Shown: positions 15,065-22,217 of the stretch, one piece after another
Position numbering within the stretch: position 1 is the stretch's first letter
Layout of the letters: each line of letters begins with the position of its first letter
Source of the DNA: a virus
IMG/VR virus record: IMGVR_UViG_3300005664_000061
Location: 1 to 27,252 of that record
Strand: one strand, 5' to 3'
DNA length: 27,252 nucleotides
Notes under the pieces: generated by a model
Databases searched by the model: none
What the model saw: only the letters and a program-made list of their open reading frames with translations
What the model was told of the DNA's origin: nothing
Made by a program: the position numbers and the translations under genes

Positions 15065-16164
15065 GATGCACCTCCTAGTGCTGCCGCCTGCGCCCGTAAG
15101 AATGCGGCAAATGCCTCATCACTCAAGCCCAACTGCTGCTGAATTTGCTTAAGGCGATTTTTAGCATCTGCCTCCGCCTTAGCTTTACCTTTTGATGATA
15201 GTTCAGTGGCTGCTTTTTTACGGGCTTTTTGCTGCGTGCTGGTAATCGGTTTTTTCCATCCAGCCCGCTTGGCCCGTTTTTCTTCAGTCGATAAAACTGC
15301 CTTTTGGCGGCTTGATTCTTTCTTAAGAGCTTCAGCAATTGCCTTCTGGTCTGCAACACTTTCAACTTTATCCGCACCGGCGGCAGACTTGCGGAATTGT
15401 GTTAGCACCCGCTCTAAGTACGTTTTCATGTACGGGCTTTGGTCAATCATTGTCATCACCCGTAGAATGTGTTTACAGGCAATACCCCGTAGATCTGGAT
15501 TGCGGATCTTGGGGAATGCGGGTTCAGCACGACCATAGACAAACGCGCCAGCCGTTGCAATGTACCGGTACCAGTAGCGGAATCGCCCGCAATCACACTC
15601 CAATTTTAACGAACCTTTTAGTACTGCCTTAGCTAGCTCAGACTTATCGGCGGGTGATGCAACTGCTGCGAAGAAATCCATTAACAGGACGTTTACGCTG
15701 TGGTGATCATCGGTTGAGCCTTTGGCGGCATTGGTTCTAAAGTGAACCAAAAGCCCTTGACCCGCCTTGGTCTCATAATGCGTTGGCAAGGCGCTTGTAA
15801 TCTGTGTGTGAGCCCTTTCTCGGTCAACCTGTGTCGATAGGTCAATAACACTTCTGGCCTTAATACCGCCCTTGATGCGCTTCTTGGCGAACTCTCGCTT
15901 GAGCTGATCAACGTTATGCGCAAACGTCTTTAAATCTTCGGGCGTTATATCCCGTAACGTACCGCCAAGCTTGGTCTTTAACCCTCGTGATAGCAGGTAC
16001 TCACCGCTGATTTCATCGGGAGTTAATAGTGTGTTGCCAGCCTTTGACTCCTCCGCAATACGGGCTTTTAGCTCGTCCTTGAAGGTTTCACGGGCCGCCT
16101 TGCGTGTCCGTCTGGCGTCTTGAATCAGTTTGTTGGGATCAAACTTAGGCCGCTGTGATGCCAT
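15061..16164 (-). CDS. SWIM-type zinc-motif protein in the head gene cluster
   Basis: This 367-aa protein starts at the ATG at 16164, overlapping the upstream gene by 20 bases. Ends and middle differ. Residues 1-100 and about 265-340 are rich in lysine and arginine and probably helical, as in nucleic-acid-binding or scaffold-like proteins. Residues 188-236 hold a SWIM-like zinc signature: C190-x-C192 in LECDCGRFRYWYRY, then 37 residues, then C230-x-H232 in GIACKHILRVM. SWIM domains bind zinc and usually DNA or protein partners. Its position between terminase and portal suggests a role in packaging or head assembly, but this is inference. I have not seen a catalytic motif. Confidence 0.7.
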   Translation of the reverse strand: MASQRPKFDPNKLIQDARRTRKAARETFKDELKARIAEESKAGNTLLTPDEISGEYLLSRGLKTKLGGTLRDITPEDLKTFAHNVDQLKREFAKKRIKGGIKARSVIDLSTQVDRERAHTQITSALPTHYETKAGQGLLVHFRTNAAKGSTDDHHSVNVLLMDFFAAVASPADKSELAKAVLKGSLKLECDCGRFRYWYRYIATAGAFVYGRAEPAFPKIRNPDLRGIACKHILRVMTMIDQSPYMKTYLERVLTQFRKSAAGADKVESVADQKAIAEALKKESSRQKAVLSTEEKRAKRAGWKKPITSTQQKARKKAATELSSKGKAKAEADAKNRLKQIQQQLGLSDEAFAAFLRAQAAALGGAS

Positions 16165-16429
16165 AACCTGTAACCTGCTTGATTATCTGCAATTGCTCAA
16201 GAGTTGGCAGTATTAGAACTTGCTCTTCCAGTGCCTGCTCCACGTTGTCTAGCCCCGCTGCTGCTTGAATTGCTAACGCCTCTCCGTCGTCGCCATAAAC
16301 TCGGAATGACACTAAATATAAGTCGTATCGCTCATCGGGCAGTGTTTGATACCGGATAGCGTCCTGCCATTTTTTAGTTGATAGCGCGAATTGCCGCACC
16401 GCTTTATAAAAATTAGAAGCCTCAAGCAT
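16145..16429 (-). CDS. 94-aa hypothetical protein, first gene of the structural operon
   Basis: The ATG at 16429 follows GGAG at about 12 bases, a longer than ideal spacing. The product is helical at the N-terminus (EASNFYKAVRQFALSTKKWQDAI), has a central strand pair (ERYDLYLVSFRVYGDDGEALAIQAAAG) and a C-terminal helix pair (NVEQALEEQVLILPTLEQLQIIKQV). It is the first minus-strand gene after the inverted cassette, so the promoter for this operon must lie upstream of 16429 or in the cassette. No family is recognised. Confidence 0.65.
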   Translation of the reverse strand: MLEASNFYKAVRQFALSTKKWQDAIRYQTLPDERYDLYLVSFRVYGDDGEALAIQAAAGLDNVEQALEEQVLILPTLEQLQIIKQVTGYGITAA

Positions 16430-16437
16430 ATTTTTTA

Positions 16438-16466
16438 TTGCTCCGATTCAATTTATCGGCTTTAAT
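16438..16466 (+). promoter_or_regulatory. Candidate sigma70-type promoter for the plus-strand cassette
   Basis: TTGCTC at 16438-16443 (3 of 6 to the -35 consensus) is followed by 17 bases and TTTAAT at 16461-16466 (5 of 6 to the -10 consensus). The predicted start would lie near 16473, about 25 bases before the first ATG. The region lies in the 68-base gap between divergent genes, where a promoter is required. The -35 is weak, so the call is tentative. Confidence 0.4.
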
Positions 16467-16497
16467 TGCTGTCAGTTTATCACAGGAGAGGACAACA

Positions 16498-16689
16498 ATG
16501 GCTTACAACAAATTTTACCAAAGCAAAGCCGAAATGAATCGGGAAAAAGAGGCTATGGATGCCTGTTCAAGAGTTGAAACGATTGAGACATACCTGAAGC
16601 GAGGCGGAAAGGTGGAAGTGCTTCCACCAACGAAATACGTTGAGCCGCCCAGCCGTCCGGTTGGCTTCAACGAGAAGGTGCAATACTAA
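16498..16689 (+). CDS. 63-aa hypothetical protein, first gene of the inverted cassette
   Basis: The ATG at 16498 is preceded by CAGGAGAGG about 7 bases upstream, a strong ribosome site; an in-frame ATG at 16438 lies too close to the candidate promoter and has no such site. The product is charged, with an N-terminal helix (KFYQSKAEMNREKEAMDAC) and a C-terminal part rich in basic and proline residues (RGGKVEVLPPTKYVEPPSRP). GGKVEVLPP is a motif often seen in small phage proteins next to regulatory genes, but I assign no function. It ends directly before the ATG of the dCTP deaminase-like gene. Confidence 0.7.
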   Translation: MAYNKFYQSKAEMNREKEAMDACSRVETIETYLKRGGKVEVLPPTKYVEPPSRPVGFNEKVQY

Positions 16690-17310
16690 ATGATTAAATT
16701 CATAAAGGAATTATTCTGCATGGATGATGACGAACTGCCGTCATACCATGACAGGCTGTTGGCCACCATTCCTAATGGCCTAATTGTTGGGGAAGATTTG
16801 GACAAGCTGAATGAACTGGGCTGCTTTGGTTCGTCTCCATTAAGCTACCGCATTGGCGAAGCATCGGTTGATTTTGCACTGGGAAAGTATTTTAAAACCG
16901 AGTCAATGAATAGCCACTTTCATCCAATCAGCTTAATGACAAAATCACCTCTAGTCATGCGTCAACACGAATCCAGTATTGTGCTGGAGCCGCAAGCGTT
17001 TTGCTTGGCATCTACCGCCAGCACTCTCTTTCTGCCAGACTGCGTTAGCGGCCTGCTACAGGTTCGCTCCAGTGCCGCAAGGGCTGGCGTTGAGCATTGT
17101 TATTCAGGGCTGATTGAGGCTGGCTTTAGTGGCAGTACTATTACACTTGAGCTAACCAATGCCCTTCAATATCATGCAATCCGAATCAATTCAGGTGAAA
17201 TGCTGGTGCAAATCGCCTTTTTTAAACACAAGAAAATCAACAAAAAACACCGTTATTCCGATTGCCAGTTAGGTTCTATCGGTCCCGTGCAGTCAAAAGG
17301 AGTTAGATAA
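16690..17310 (+). CDS. dcd: dCTP deaminase / dUTPase-fold protein
   Basis: This 206-aa protein matches the dCTP deaminase family, which converts dCTP to dUTP and feeds dTMP synthesis. The conserved core spans about 98-180: LEPQAFCLAST (usually ITPDSFVLA or similar), LQVRSSAARAG at 124-133, GLIEAGFSGSTITLELTN at 140-157 and INSGEMLVQIAFF near 167-178. R131 and E154 are 23 residues apart, the same spacing as R115 and E138 in E. coli Dcd. The family's usual DPGF turn reads EAGF here. The end LGSIGPVQSKG resembles the closing lid segment. The start lies one base after the previous stop. An active dCTP deaminase is likely, but a dUTPase-like or bifunctional activity cannot be excluded. Confidence 0.8.
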   Translation: MIKFIKELFCMDDDELPSYHDRLLATIPNGLIVGEDLDKLNELGCFGSSPLSYRIGEASVDFALGKYFKTESMNSHFHPISLMTKSPLVMRQHESSIVLEPQAFCLASTASTLFLPDCVSGLLQVRSSAARAGVEHCYSGLIEAGFSGSTITLELTNALQYHAIRINSGEMLVQIAFFKHKKINKKHRYSDCQLGSIGPVQSKGVR

Positions 17311-17804
17311 TGAGCCTGTTAAGACAAACCATTTTGTCGGTATTAACCGAGGCATTAACCGCTGAGGAAGTTTACGATCTGGTGGAGGCAATTGCACCAA
17401 TGACACACACTAAAAGTGAAGTCATGGGCGAACTGCTCAAAATGTTGCGTCAGGGCATCGCCATTAAAAGCAGCAAGCGTAACCCCGTCAGTCGAAAGTT
17501 CGTTTACGAACTGGCCTTGGATGATATCGATCTACCTGAAAGCGCCGATCCAGAACCATTGCCAATTGCTATCGAGGAAATACCCATGACCGCACCAAAA
17601 GCCGAATTTGTAGAGTTCTTTAGTCTTGCTCGTGTAATCATGGGCAAACTGACAGGCATTAACTCTCTGTTTATCAGCAACGATAAAATAACGCTGCTAG
17701 CAAATGGCACGGCTTACGATGTCTCAACCCCAGAAGACCTAGGGGAGATCATTTCCGCAATGGAAACGTTAAACAAATTCAAGCAGGAGCCTATTGATGA
17801 ATAA
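17310..17804 (+). CDS. 164-aa protein with winged-helix-like N-terminus
   Basis: The ATG at 17310 overlaps the preceding TAA as TAATG, with AAGGAG about 8 bases upstream. Residues 1-65 have helices and a strand pair resembling a winged helix (TAEEVYDLVEAIAPMTHTKSEVMGELLKMLRQGIAIKSSKRNPVSRKFVYEL). The middle (about 75-92) is an acidic and proline-rich linker, and the C-terminal part (EFVEFFSLARVIMGKLTG, then NDKITLLANGTAYDVSTPEDLGEIISAMETL) is a separate small domain. Small proteins of this kind are often DNA-binding regulators, but I cannot say so from sequence alone. It is co-transcribed with the deaminase gene. Confidence 0.65.
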   Translation: MSLLRQTILSVLTEALTAEEVYDLVEAIAPMTHTKSEVMGELLKMLRQGIAIKSSKRNPVSRKFVYELALDDIDLPESADPEPLPIAIEEIPMTAPKAEFVEFFSLARVIMGKLTGINSLFISNDKITLLANGTAYDVSTPEDLGEIISAMETLNKFKQEPIDE

Positions 17805-17988
17805 CTTCATCCCGCCTGCTGAAATGGTTTGGGTTCAGCTAGAGGCTGACGATGTGATTGTGGGGCAAATCACGATCCGGCATATTGGGAAAGGCAAATA
17901 TCAGTTACATGGTGGCAGAATTGTCGGTCGAAATGAAGCGGTCAGAGCTGCTACCAGACTTAACCGCATGATAACCCGAAAAAGTTGA
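17797..17988 (+). CDS. 63-aa hypothetical protein, last gene of the inverted cassette
   Basis: The ATG at 17797 overlaps the end of the previous gene by 8 bases and is preceded by AGGAG at about 7 bases; a TTG one codon earlier is less likely. The product is a compact mixed strand and helix protein (EMVWVQLEADDVIVGQITIRHIGKGKYQLHGG, then RNEAVRAATRLNRMITRK) with a basic C-terminus. No family is recognised. A terminator follows its stop within 10 bases. Confidence 0.65.
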   Translation: MNNFIPPAEMVWVQLEADDVIVGQITIRHIGKGKYQLHGGRIVGRNEAVRAATRLNRMITRKS

Positions 17989-17996
17989 ACTAAAAT

Positions 17997-18025
17997 AAGG
18001 GGCTTAACGGCCCCTTTATTATTTT
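17997..18025. terminator. Bidirectional intrinsic terminator
   Basis: A 7-bp stem AAGGGGC (17997-18003) pairs with GCCCCTT (18010-18016) across a 6-base loop. On the plus strand it is followed by TATTATTTT, ending the deaminase cassette. On the minus strand it is followed by ATTTTAG, so it could also stop transcription coming from the terminase genes. Confidence 0.75.
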
Positions 18026-18038
18026 CGGAGTTACTAAA

Positions 18039-18257
18039 ATGAGCATCGGCATAGTTGCAAAAAACCGCATATCAGCCACTAATTATGCAGTTTCAAAGCA
18101 GATCAAAGACTGGATTTACTGCAAGACAGGCCTAGAGCGCGTATCTGAGATCATCATAACTCGGTGTTGGTTACAGAATCCGGATGCCGGAAAAATCCAA
18201 AGAAATCTCGCTTCAAATACTAATCTAGGTCGTCAAAAGTGGCGCTTGCTTGACTGA
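18039..18257 (+). CDS. Doubtful 72-aa ORF after the cassette terminator
   Basis: An ATG at 18039 follows CGGAG at about 9 bases. The frame gives a basic protein (MSIGIVAKNRISATNYAVSKQ, then DWIYCKTGLERVSEIIITRCW) with no recognised family. The last 38 bases overlap the 3' end of the terminase large subunit gene in antisense. It lies beyond the terminator at 17997-18025, so it would need readthrough or its own promoter, which I do not see. It fills the only gap between the cassette and terminase, so a real gene is possible. Confidence 0.35.
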   Translation: MSIGIVAKNRISATNYAVSKQIKDWIYCKTGLERVSEIIITRCWLQNPDAGKIQRNLASNTNLGRQKWRLLD

Positions 18258-19740
18258 TTAAATCACCAGCGCCGTCAACTTGCTCGCTACCGTTGGGGAT
18301 GTAATAAACACCCAGCATGAATAGGTGGCAAATCGTATCAAACAAGTCTGGCGACTTGATGCCTTCGCTTGCCATCTCGTCTTTACTCATGACCTTGTAA
18401 CGGCCTTGGCCATCGAATGAATAGGGCAGTCGGCTGCCTTGATCTAAAAATTCTTTCTTGTTCTTTTGCGGATACGACAACATGCCGCTTTTGATCGCCC
18501 GTGCCGCTGTCACAATGCATTGGCTACGCAAATTAGCAAACGACTCGGCCATCTCTTTTTTCCAGCACGGCTTGCCCCATTGGACTTTAATCAGATTCGG
18601 CAACCCGTATTGTTGCAGCAACTGATACACCCCAATCCCCATACCATGGCTATCGACTGCAACCGTGCAATAAGGAATGTCTTTTGCCAACTGGAATATA
18701 TCGCCAGCCAGCTTAGGTATGTCCTTTGTGTTTGAATAGATAGGAATATCCATAACATCAACCCGCCTTGGGCTTAGCCTGTCCCCAGCGTTTCCAATCA
18801 CCCGCGCCAGCGTCACTACCGAATAATCACGGCCTTCACCAGCTGCCACGTCAACCGATAGCACCCAGCCCCAAGGCTCACTATCACCAATAACCAGCGG
18901 CGCGTTAATGCAGGTCTCAAGCTGTTTACGGCTCAGTAAATACTCGCTGGATTGATCTGGGAATTTACCTAAAACCTTAATCTGATACTGCGGATCGTCA
19001 CGCCCTCCGTATTGCAGTATTTTCTCTTCAATAAATTCGCGCGATACGCGGGGGCTTTCTTCCGATGAAAAGGTAAGGGAATTCCATTTGCCGCGATTGC
19101 CATTAATATCAACCTCATGACGCGATAACGAATGATGCGTATCGTAGAAAAATCCGACCGGCCTTGTTGGCTGGCTGCAAATCATCATGCGGTTGCGCTT
19201 ATCGGTCATGATGCCGCCGATAACTCCGAAGTTTTCGTCAGGTATGCCGGACGCCTCATCCGCGATCACCAACATCCAATCGTTATGTTCACCGGCTAAA
19301 TTTTCTGGTGAACCTTTCGGAGCTGTCTTTGCATGAATGAACCAATTTGATTTAGCATTGCGGATATAAACCCGCTTATCATCCAAAATTATGTAGTCAG
19401 CAACCCACGCATGTGGCCCCTTTCGAATGCCATTTACTACCGCATTCATCTCCTTCCAAGCGATATTCTTAATCTGGTCGTACTTGGGGCCGGTTAGCAT
19501 CGTGTTGCTGTCTTTGTAACACACCAAATGCCAAATAGCCGCTAATCCAATCGAGCGGCTTTTGCCGGTGCCATGGCCCGATGCCACACTGGTCCGCGAT
19601 CCTGCTGCTTGCAGCGAAACGAATAGCTCTACCTGCTGCCATGTTGGCTGCATCCCTACCACTTCAATAGCAAATCGAGGCAAGTCAAAAGCATAACGCT
19701 TAGCAAATTTGACGTACCTTGGATCGCTGCTTAACTTCAT
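18220..19740 (-). CDS. terL: Terminase large subunit
   Basis: This 506-aa protein is the motor that pumps DNA into the prohead and cuts it. The ATPase part shows a Walker A motif SGHGTGKS (54-61), a Walker B motif MLVIADEAS with D161-E162, and a coupling region near CSQPTRPVGFFYD. The nuclease part has D297 in LSVDVAAGEGRD, D363 in AVDSHGMGIG and D465/D468 in SPDLFDTICH, which form the expected RNase H-like acidic set. The start at 19740 overlaps the small subunit stop as ATGA. Its 3' end overlaps the antisense small ORF on the plus strand. All key motifs are intact, so it is expected to be functional. Confidence 0.95.
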   Translation of the reverse strand: MKLSSDPRYVKFAKRYAFDLPRFAIEVVGMQPTWQQVELFVSLQAAGSRTSVASGHGTGKSRSIGLAAIWHLVCYKDSNTMLTGPKYDQIKNIAWKEMNAVVNGIRKGPHAWVADYIILDDKRVYIRNAKSNWFIHAKTAPKGSPENLAGEHNDWMLVIADEASGIPDENFGVIGGIMTDKRNRMMICSQPTRPVGFFYDTHHSLSRHEVDINGNRGKWNSLTFSSEESPRVSREFIEEKILQYGGRDDPQYQIKVLGKFPDQSSEYLLSRKQLETCINAPLVIGDSEPWGWVLSVDVAAGEGRDYSVVTLARVIGNAGDRLSPRRVDVMDIPIYSNTKDIPKLAGDIFQLAKDIPYCTVAVDSHGMGIGVYQLLQQYGLPNLIKVQWGKPCWKKEMAESFANLRSQCIVTAARAIKSGMLSYPQKNKKEFLDQGSRLPYSFDGQGRYKVMSKDEMASEGIKSPDLFDTICHLFMLGVYYIPNGSEQVDGAGDLISQASATFDDLD

Positions 19741-20324
19741 TCTTCGCTCGGGCCAGACTTGTAGCGATACGCTTCAGCTTGCTCTGCTGCCGCCTTAGCG
19801 CCTTGGGCGTATAACGCATCCAGCTCGCTATCATTCGGGTATGCGTGCGTATTGGTATTAATCGTCTCGATCTTGTCCTTGTATCCGTGCTTGTTCTTCA
19901 GGATAAACGGGGTCATGCGGTCGCTGTAGAGCCCCATTAAGCCGCCCTCAACCAGCAGAGCTTCTTGCAGGTCAATTGCTATTTGATACGCTTCTGCAAA
20001 GTCGGGATACAGGTATTTCTCCGCGTCCTCTGGGCGTTTTGACGTTGCCCAACGTTCAATGGTCCGCAGTGACACGCCAATGGAGCAGGCAAAACGAGCC
20101 ATCATCGGTAGGACCGTGGTCTTTTGAACCTTCCCAACCACGTTTTCCTGTTCGTCCAAAACTTCATGCCAGTACTGAATTGGCTGATTAAACCAATCCA
20201 CCAAGGCTTGGGCGTATTTCGGCAAGTATTGCTCAGCAGTGCCAGCAATAAATTGGATTTTCTGATGCTCTGGCTCAACCGATACCAGTTCGCCTACCTT
20301 CTTATCTGGCTCTAAGTGATACAT
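19737..20324 (-). CDS. terS: Terminase small subunit
   Basis: This 195-aa protein starts at the ATG at 20324, one base after the upstream stop, with GGAGAG about 5 bases before it. Residues 77-93 (RFACSIGVSLRTIERWA) form a helix-turn-helix of the kind that recognises the packaging site. The following DFAEAYQIAIDLQEALLVEGGLMGLYSDRMTPFILKNKHGYKDK is typical of phage terminase small subunits, in which a long helix mediates ring assembly. The C-terminus is acidic and alanine-rich, ending in a lysine and glutamate tail that could bind TerL. The gene order TerS-TerL is standard. I am confident of the role. Confidence 0.85.
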   Translation of the reverse strand: MYHLEPDKKVGELVSVEPEHQKIQFIAGTAEQYLPKYAQALVDWFNQPIQYWHEVLDEQENVVGKVQKTTVLPMMARFACSIGVSLRTIERWATSKRPEDAEKYLYPDFAEAYQIAIDLQEALLVEGGLMGLYSDRMTPFILKNKHGYKDKIETINTNTHAYPNDSELDALYAQGAKAAAEQAEAYRYKSGPSEE

Positions 20325-20325
20325 A

Positions 20326-20547
20326 TCAACTCTCCAAAATTACGGGCAACCTGTCGGCTGGATAACTGCGATCATCCACACGAAACAACTTTTTGCCATT
20401 ATGAATTAATCCGGTATCCACACACTGATACCCACTAACGCGCCTGCGGTTAGAGTAAAATTGACCAAACCCGATCAAAATTGGCTCGGGTAGAAATGGC
20501 GTTGTTAGTGTTAGCCATGCTGACATTACGGCACTAATAAACATCAT
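20326..20547 (-). CDS. 73-aa hypothetical protein upstream of terminase
   Basis: I chose the ATG at 20547, since GGTGAC lies a few bases upstream and the frame to 20652 would run into the divergent lysis gene. The product has an N-terminal hydrophobic stretch (MMFISAVMSAWLTLTTPFLPEPILIGFGQFY) and a charged C-terminus (RVDDRSYPADRLPVILE). The N-terminus could be membrane-associated, but proline residues make a single clean helix unlikely. Its stop is one base before the terS start, so it belongs to the packaging operon. No family is recognised. Confidence 0.55.
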   Translation of the reverse strand: MMFISAVMSAWLTLTTPFLPEPILIGFGQFYSNRRRVSGYQCVDTGLIHNGKKLFRVDDRSYPADRLPVILES

Positions 20548-20571
20548 ATTGTCACCATTAAAGGGCATATT

Positions 20572-20703
20572 ATGAAAAGGTATTTTAACAGAAAGGTATT
20601 GATTGCGGTGGTCGCTGTCGCTGCTGCTTTTGGGTTGATTACTACGGACCAAGAAAAGAGCATTGACGTTATTATCAATCTGTTACTACAGGGGCTAAAT
20701 TAA
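20572..20703 (+). CDS. 43-aa holin-like membrane peptide
   Basis: A 43-codon frame begins at the ATG at 20572 with AAAGGG about 7 bases upstream. Its TAA overlaps the endolysin ATG as TAATG. The peptide is MKRYFNRK, one hydrophobic segment of about 15 residues (VLIAVVAVAAAFGLI), then TTDQEKSIDVIINLLLQGLN. A short basic head, single membrane segment and location directly before the endolysin are what one expects of a small holin-like or accessory lysis protein in proteobacterial phages. A true holin would usually be longer, so another membrane protein could do the job. Confidence 0.6.
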   Translation: MKRYFNRKVLIAVVAVAAAFGLITTDQEKSIDVIINLLLQGLN

Positions 20704-21233
20704 TGCCAACATTCAATGACGCATTTATGAAGGTGGTTGGAATTGAAGGGGGCTATTCTAACGATCCCTCTGATAGTGGTGGTGAGACCATGTACGGCAT
20801 TACCGTGGCCGTTGCTCGTGCGTTTGGCTATATTGGCTCTATGCGTGAATTGCCGCTATCAACTGCAAAAGCGATTTACAAAAAAAACTACTGGGATAAA
20901 TTAAGTTTGGACTCAATGGATTACGCTCTAGCCGAATGCTTATTTAATATCGGAGTGAACTCGGGAACGGGCATGGCGGGAAAGTTCTTACAAACGGCTT
21001 TAAATGCATTCAACAACCAAGGCAAACACTACCCAGATATTGCGGTTGATGGCGATATTGGTGCTGGCACATTGTTGGCTCTGAGTGCGTTTAAACGCCG
21101 TAGAAACGAAGTTGCTACACTGGTTAAGGCGGTTGTGTGTCAGTATGGATCTTTCCTGCTTGGGCTCACTCAGAAGCGCCCGAAGGATGAGGACTTTGCT
21201 TACGGTTGGTTTAAGAATCGGGTATTTATCTAA
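20703..21233 (+). CDS. Endolysin, GH108 N-acetylmuramidase
   Basis: This 176-aa protein matches the glycoside hydrolase 108 family. The N-terminal motif VVGIEGGYSNDPSDSGGETMYGIT (from residue 11) carries E15 as the expected catalytic acid in EGGY, with the typical DSGGET turn after it. The segment RELPLSTAKAIYKKNYWDKL follows, and the C-terminal part (HYPDIAVDGDIGAGTLLAL) resembles the PG-binding_3 domain that follows GH108. No signal peptide is visible, so export relies on the membrane peptide at 20572 or another holin. It cuts peptidoglycan at the end of infection. The gene ends just before a bidirectional terminator. Confidence 0.9.
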   Translation: MPTFNDAFMKVVGIEGGYSNDPSDSGGETMYGITVAVARAFGYIGSMRELPLSTAKAIYKKNYWDKLSLDSMDYALAECLFNIGVNSGTGMAGKFLQTALNAFNNQGKHYPDIAVDGDIGAGTLLALSAFKRRRNEVATLVKAVVCQYGSFLLGLTQKRPKDEDFAYGWFKNRVFI

Positions 21234-21234
21234 T

Positions 21235-21262
21235 AAAAAGGCCACCCGAAAGCGGCCATTTT
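21235..21262. terminator. Bidirectional terminator between convergent genes
   Basis: The plus strand reads AAAAAGGCC, an 11-base loop region, then GGCCATTTT. The GGCC arms pair perfectly and the A and T runs extend the stem with one mismatch. It separates the endolysin (ending 21233) from the 285-aa gene on the minus strand (ending 21267) and can act in both directions. Confidence 0.65.
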
Positions 21263-21266
21263 AGTC

Positions 21267-22124
21267 TTAGCGGACGTTGGTGTTAGCAGCGGTTTGCGCT
21301 AGGCCTGTCAACGAACTGCCGATTGCAATGATATCTTGGTTGCTTCGGTTCAACTGATTAGCTAAGCCTTGTAACGCATTAAGAATCAATTGATTCTGTT
21401 GTTGAGCTTGGGCTTGTGCTTGCGCCTGAACTTGGTTTTGGTTCACGGTTTGGGCAACATTCACTTCAATTTCACGGCTGCGAGTAATAGCGCGTTGCTC
21501 AACTAAAGCGCCTTGAGCCACCGCCAACTCACGATTTAAGTTGGTGTTGTTGATTGACTCAACTAAAGCGCGGGTTTTATCGCCATCATCGCGGGTAGTG
21601 CTTGCCAACTGGTATTGGCTTTCCTTGATTGCTGCAAGGATCGCCGCTGCTTGGTTGGCGGATTGCAACTTGATGTCACCTTGACCAACCAGATTAGCGG
21701 TACTTGCAGCGGTCACATTAGCAGTGATTCCGGCTTGGCCTTGCATCAGCGCGATCTGACTTGCATTGATCTGACCGGCTAACTCGGCCTGCACACCGGC
21801 CAAAGCCAGTTGAACTTGCCCTTCGGCTAATGGTACTGCGGCCTTAATGTCACCGATACCTTGTAGAATGCTGTTCGTATTGGTCGAATCGGATTGACGC
21901 GCTAAAGAGGCCTCCAGCATTGCAGGAGTAACAAAACCGCCGTCCGCGTTATTACCGCCACCGAAAAGGCCGTTTCGGTTGCCAAGAAGGGCGCCGATTA
22001 ATAAACCGCCAAGCGTGCCGCCACCACCCAAAAAACCATCACCACTGCCTGATGGGGTTTTTAACTCGTTTTCGATCTTAACCGGATAATCCATGATTGA
22101 ATCCTCTTGTTGAATTGCTGGCAT
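21267..22124 (-). CDS. 285-aa glycine- and glutamine-rich coiled-coil protein
   Basis: I chose the ATG at 22124 because AGGTGA lies 5 bases upstream; the ATG at 22094 (MDYPVKIENE) also has AGAGGA about 7 bases upstream and is an equally serious start. Residues 28-59 are glycine-rich with a short hydrophobic stretch (FLGGGGTLGGLLIGALLG, then NGLFGGG). The rest is a long alanine- and glutamine-rich helix region, very low in aromatics, with a QVQAQAQAQAQQQNQ tract at 231-245 and heptad-like spacing. This suggests an extended fibrous or coiled-coil protein, possibly a membrane-attached or virion-internal one. I recognise no family. It is a separate transcription unit followed by a terminator, which suggests high expression. 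Confidence 0.65.
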   Translation of the reverse strand: MPAIQQEDSIMDYPVKIENELKTPSGSGDGFLGGGGTLGGLLIGALLGNRNGLFGGGNNADGGFVTPAMLEASLARQSDSTNTNSILQGIGDIKAAVPLAEGQVQLALAGVQAELAGQINASQIALMQGQAGITANVTAASTANLVGQGDIKLQSANQAAAILAAIKESQYQLASTTRDDGDKTRALVESINNTNLNRELAVAQGALVEQRAITRSREIEVNVAQTVNQNQVQAQAQAQAQQQNQLILNALQGLANQLNRSNQDIIAIGSSLTGLAQTAANTNVR

Positions 22125-22137
22125 AGTGCTCACCTGT

Positions 22138-22149
22138 CGGTTGTAACCG
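22138..22149. promoter_or_regulatory. Small inverted repeat upstream of the 285-aa gene
   Basis: CGGTT and AACCG form a perfect 5-bp inverted repeat with a 2-base centre, 13 bases upstream of the chosen start. It lies just before the AGGTGA ribosome site. It may be a weak operator or a leader hairpin, but a repeat this short can occur by chance. Confidence 0.25.
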
Positions 22150-22217
22150 TTTCTGGCCGACAATTAAGACAGTATGCCCATAAAAAAAATTTATCAACAA
22201 GATTAGTTTAAGCGCGA

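Noticed and set aside
15206-15632. Plus-strand frames opposite the SWIM-motif gene
   Set aside because: They are antisense to the lysine-rich and zinc-motif coding region, with no start signal and mostly arginine- and alanine-rich translation.
20548-20652. N-terminal extension of the 73-aa gene upstream of terminase
   Set aside because: It would run through the start of the holin-like gene and has no ribosome site at its far end; the ATG at 20547 has GGTGAC just upstream.
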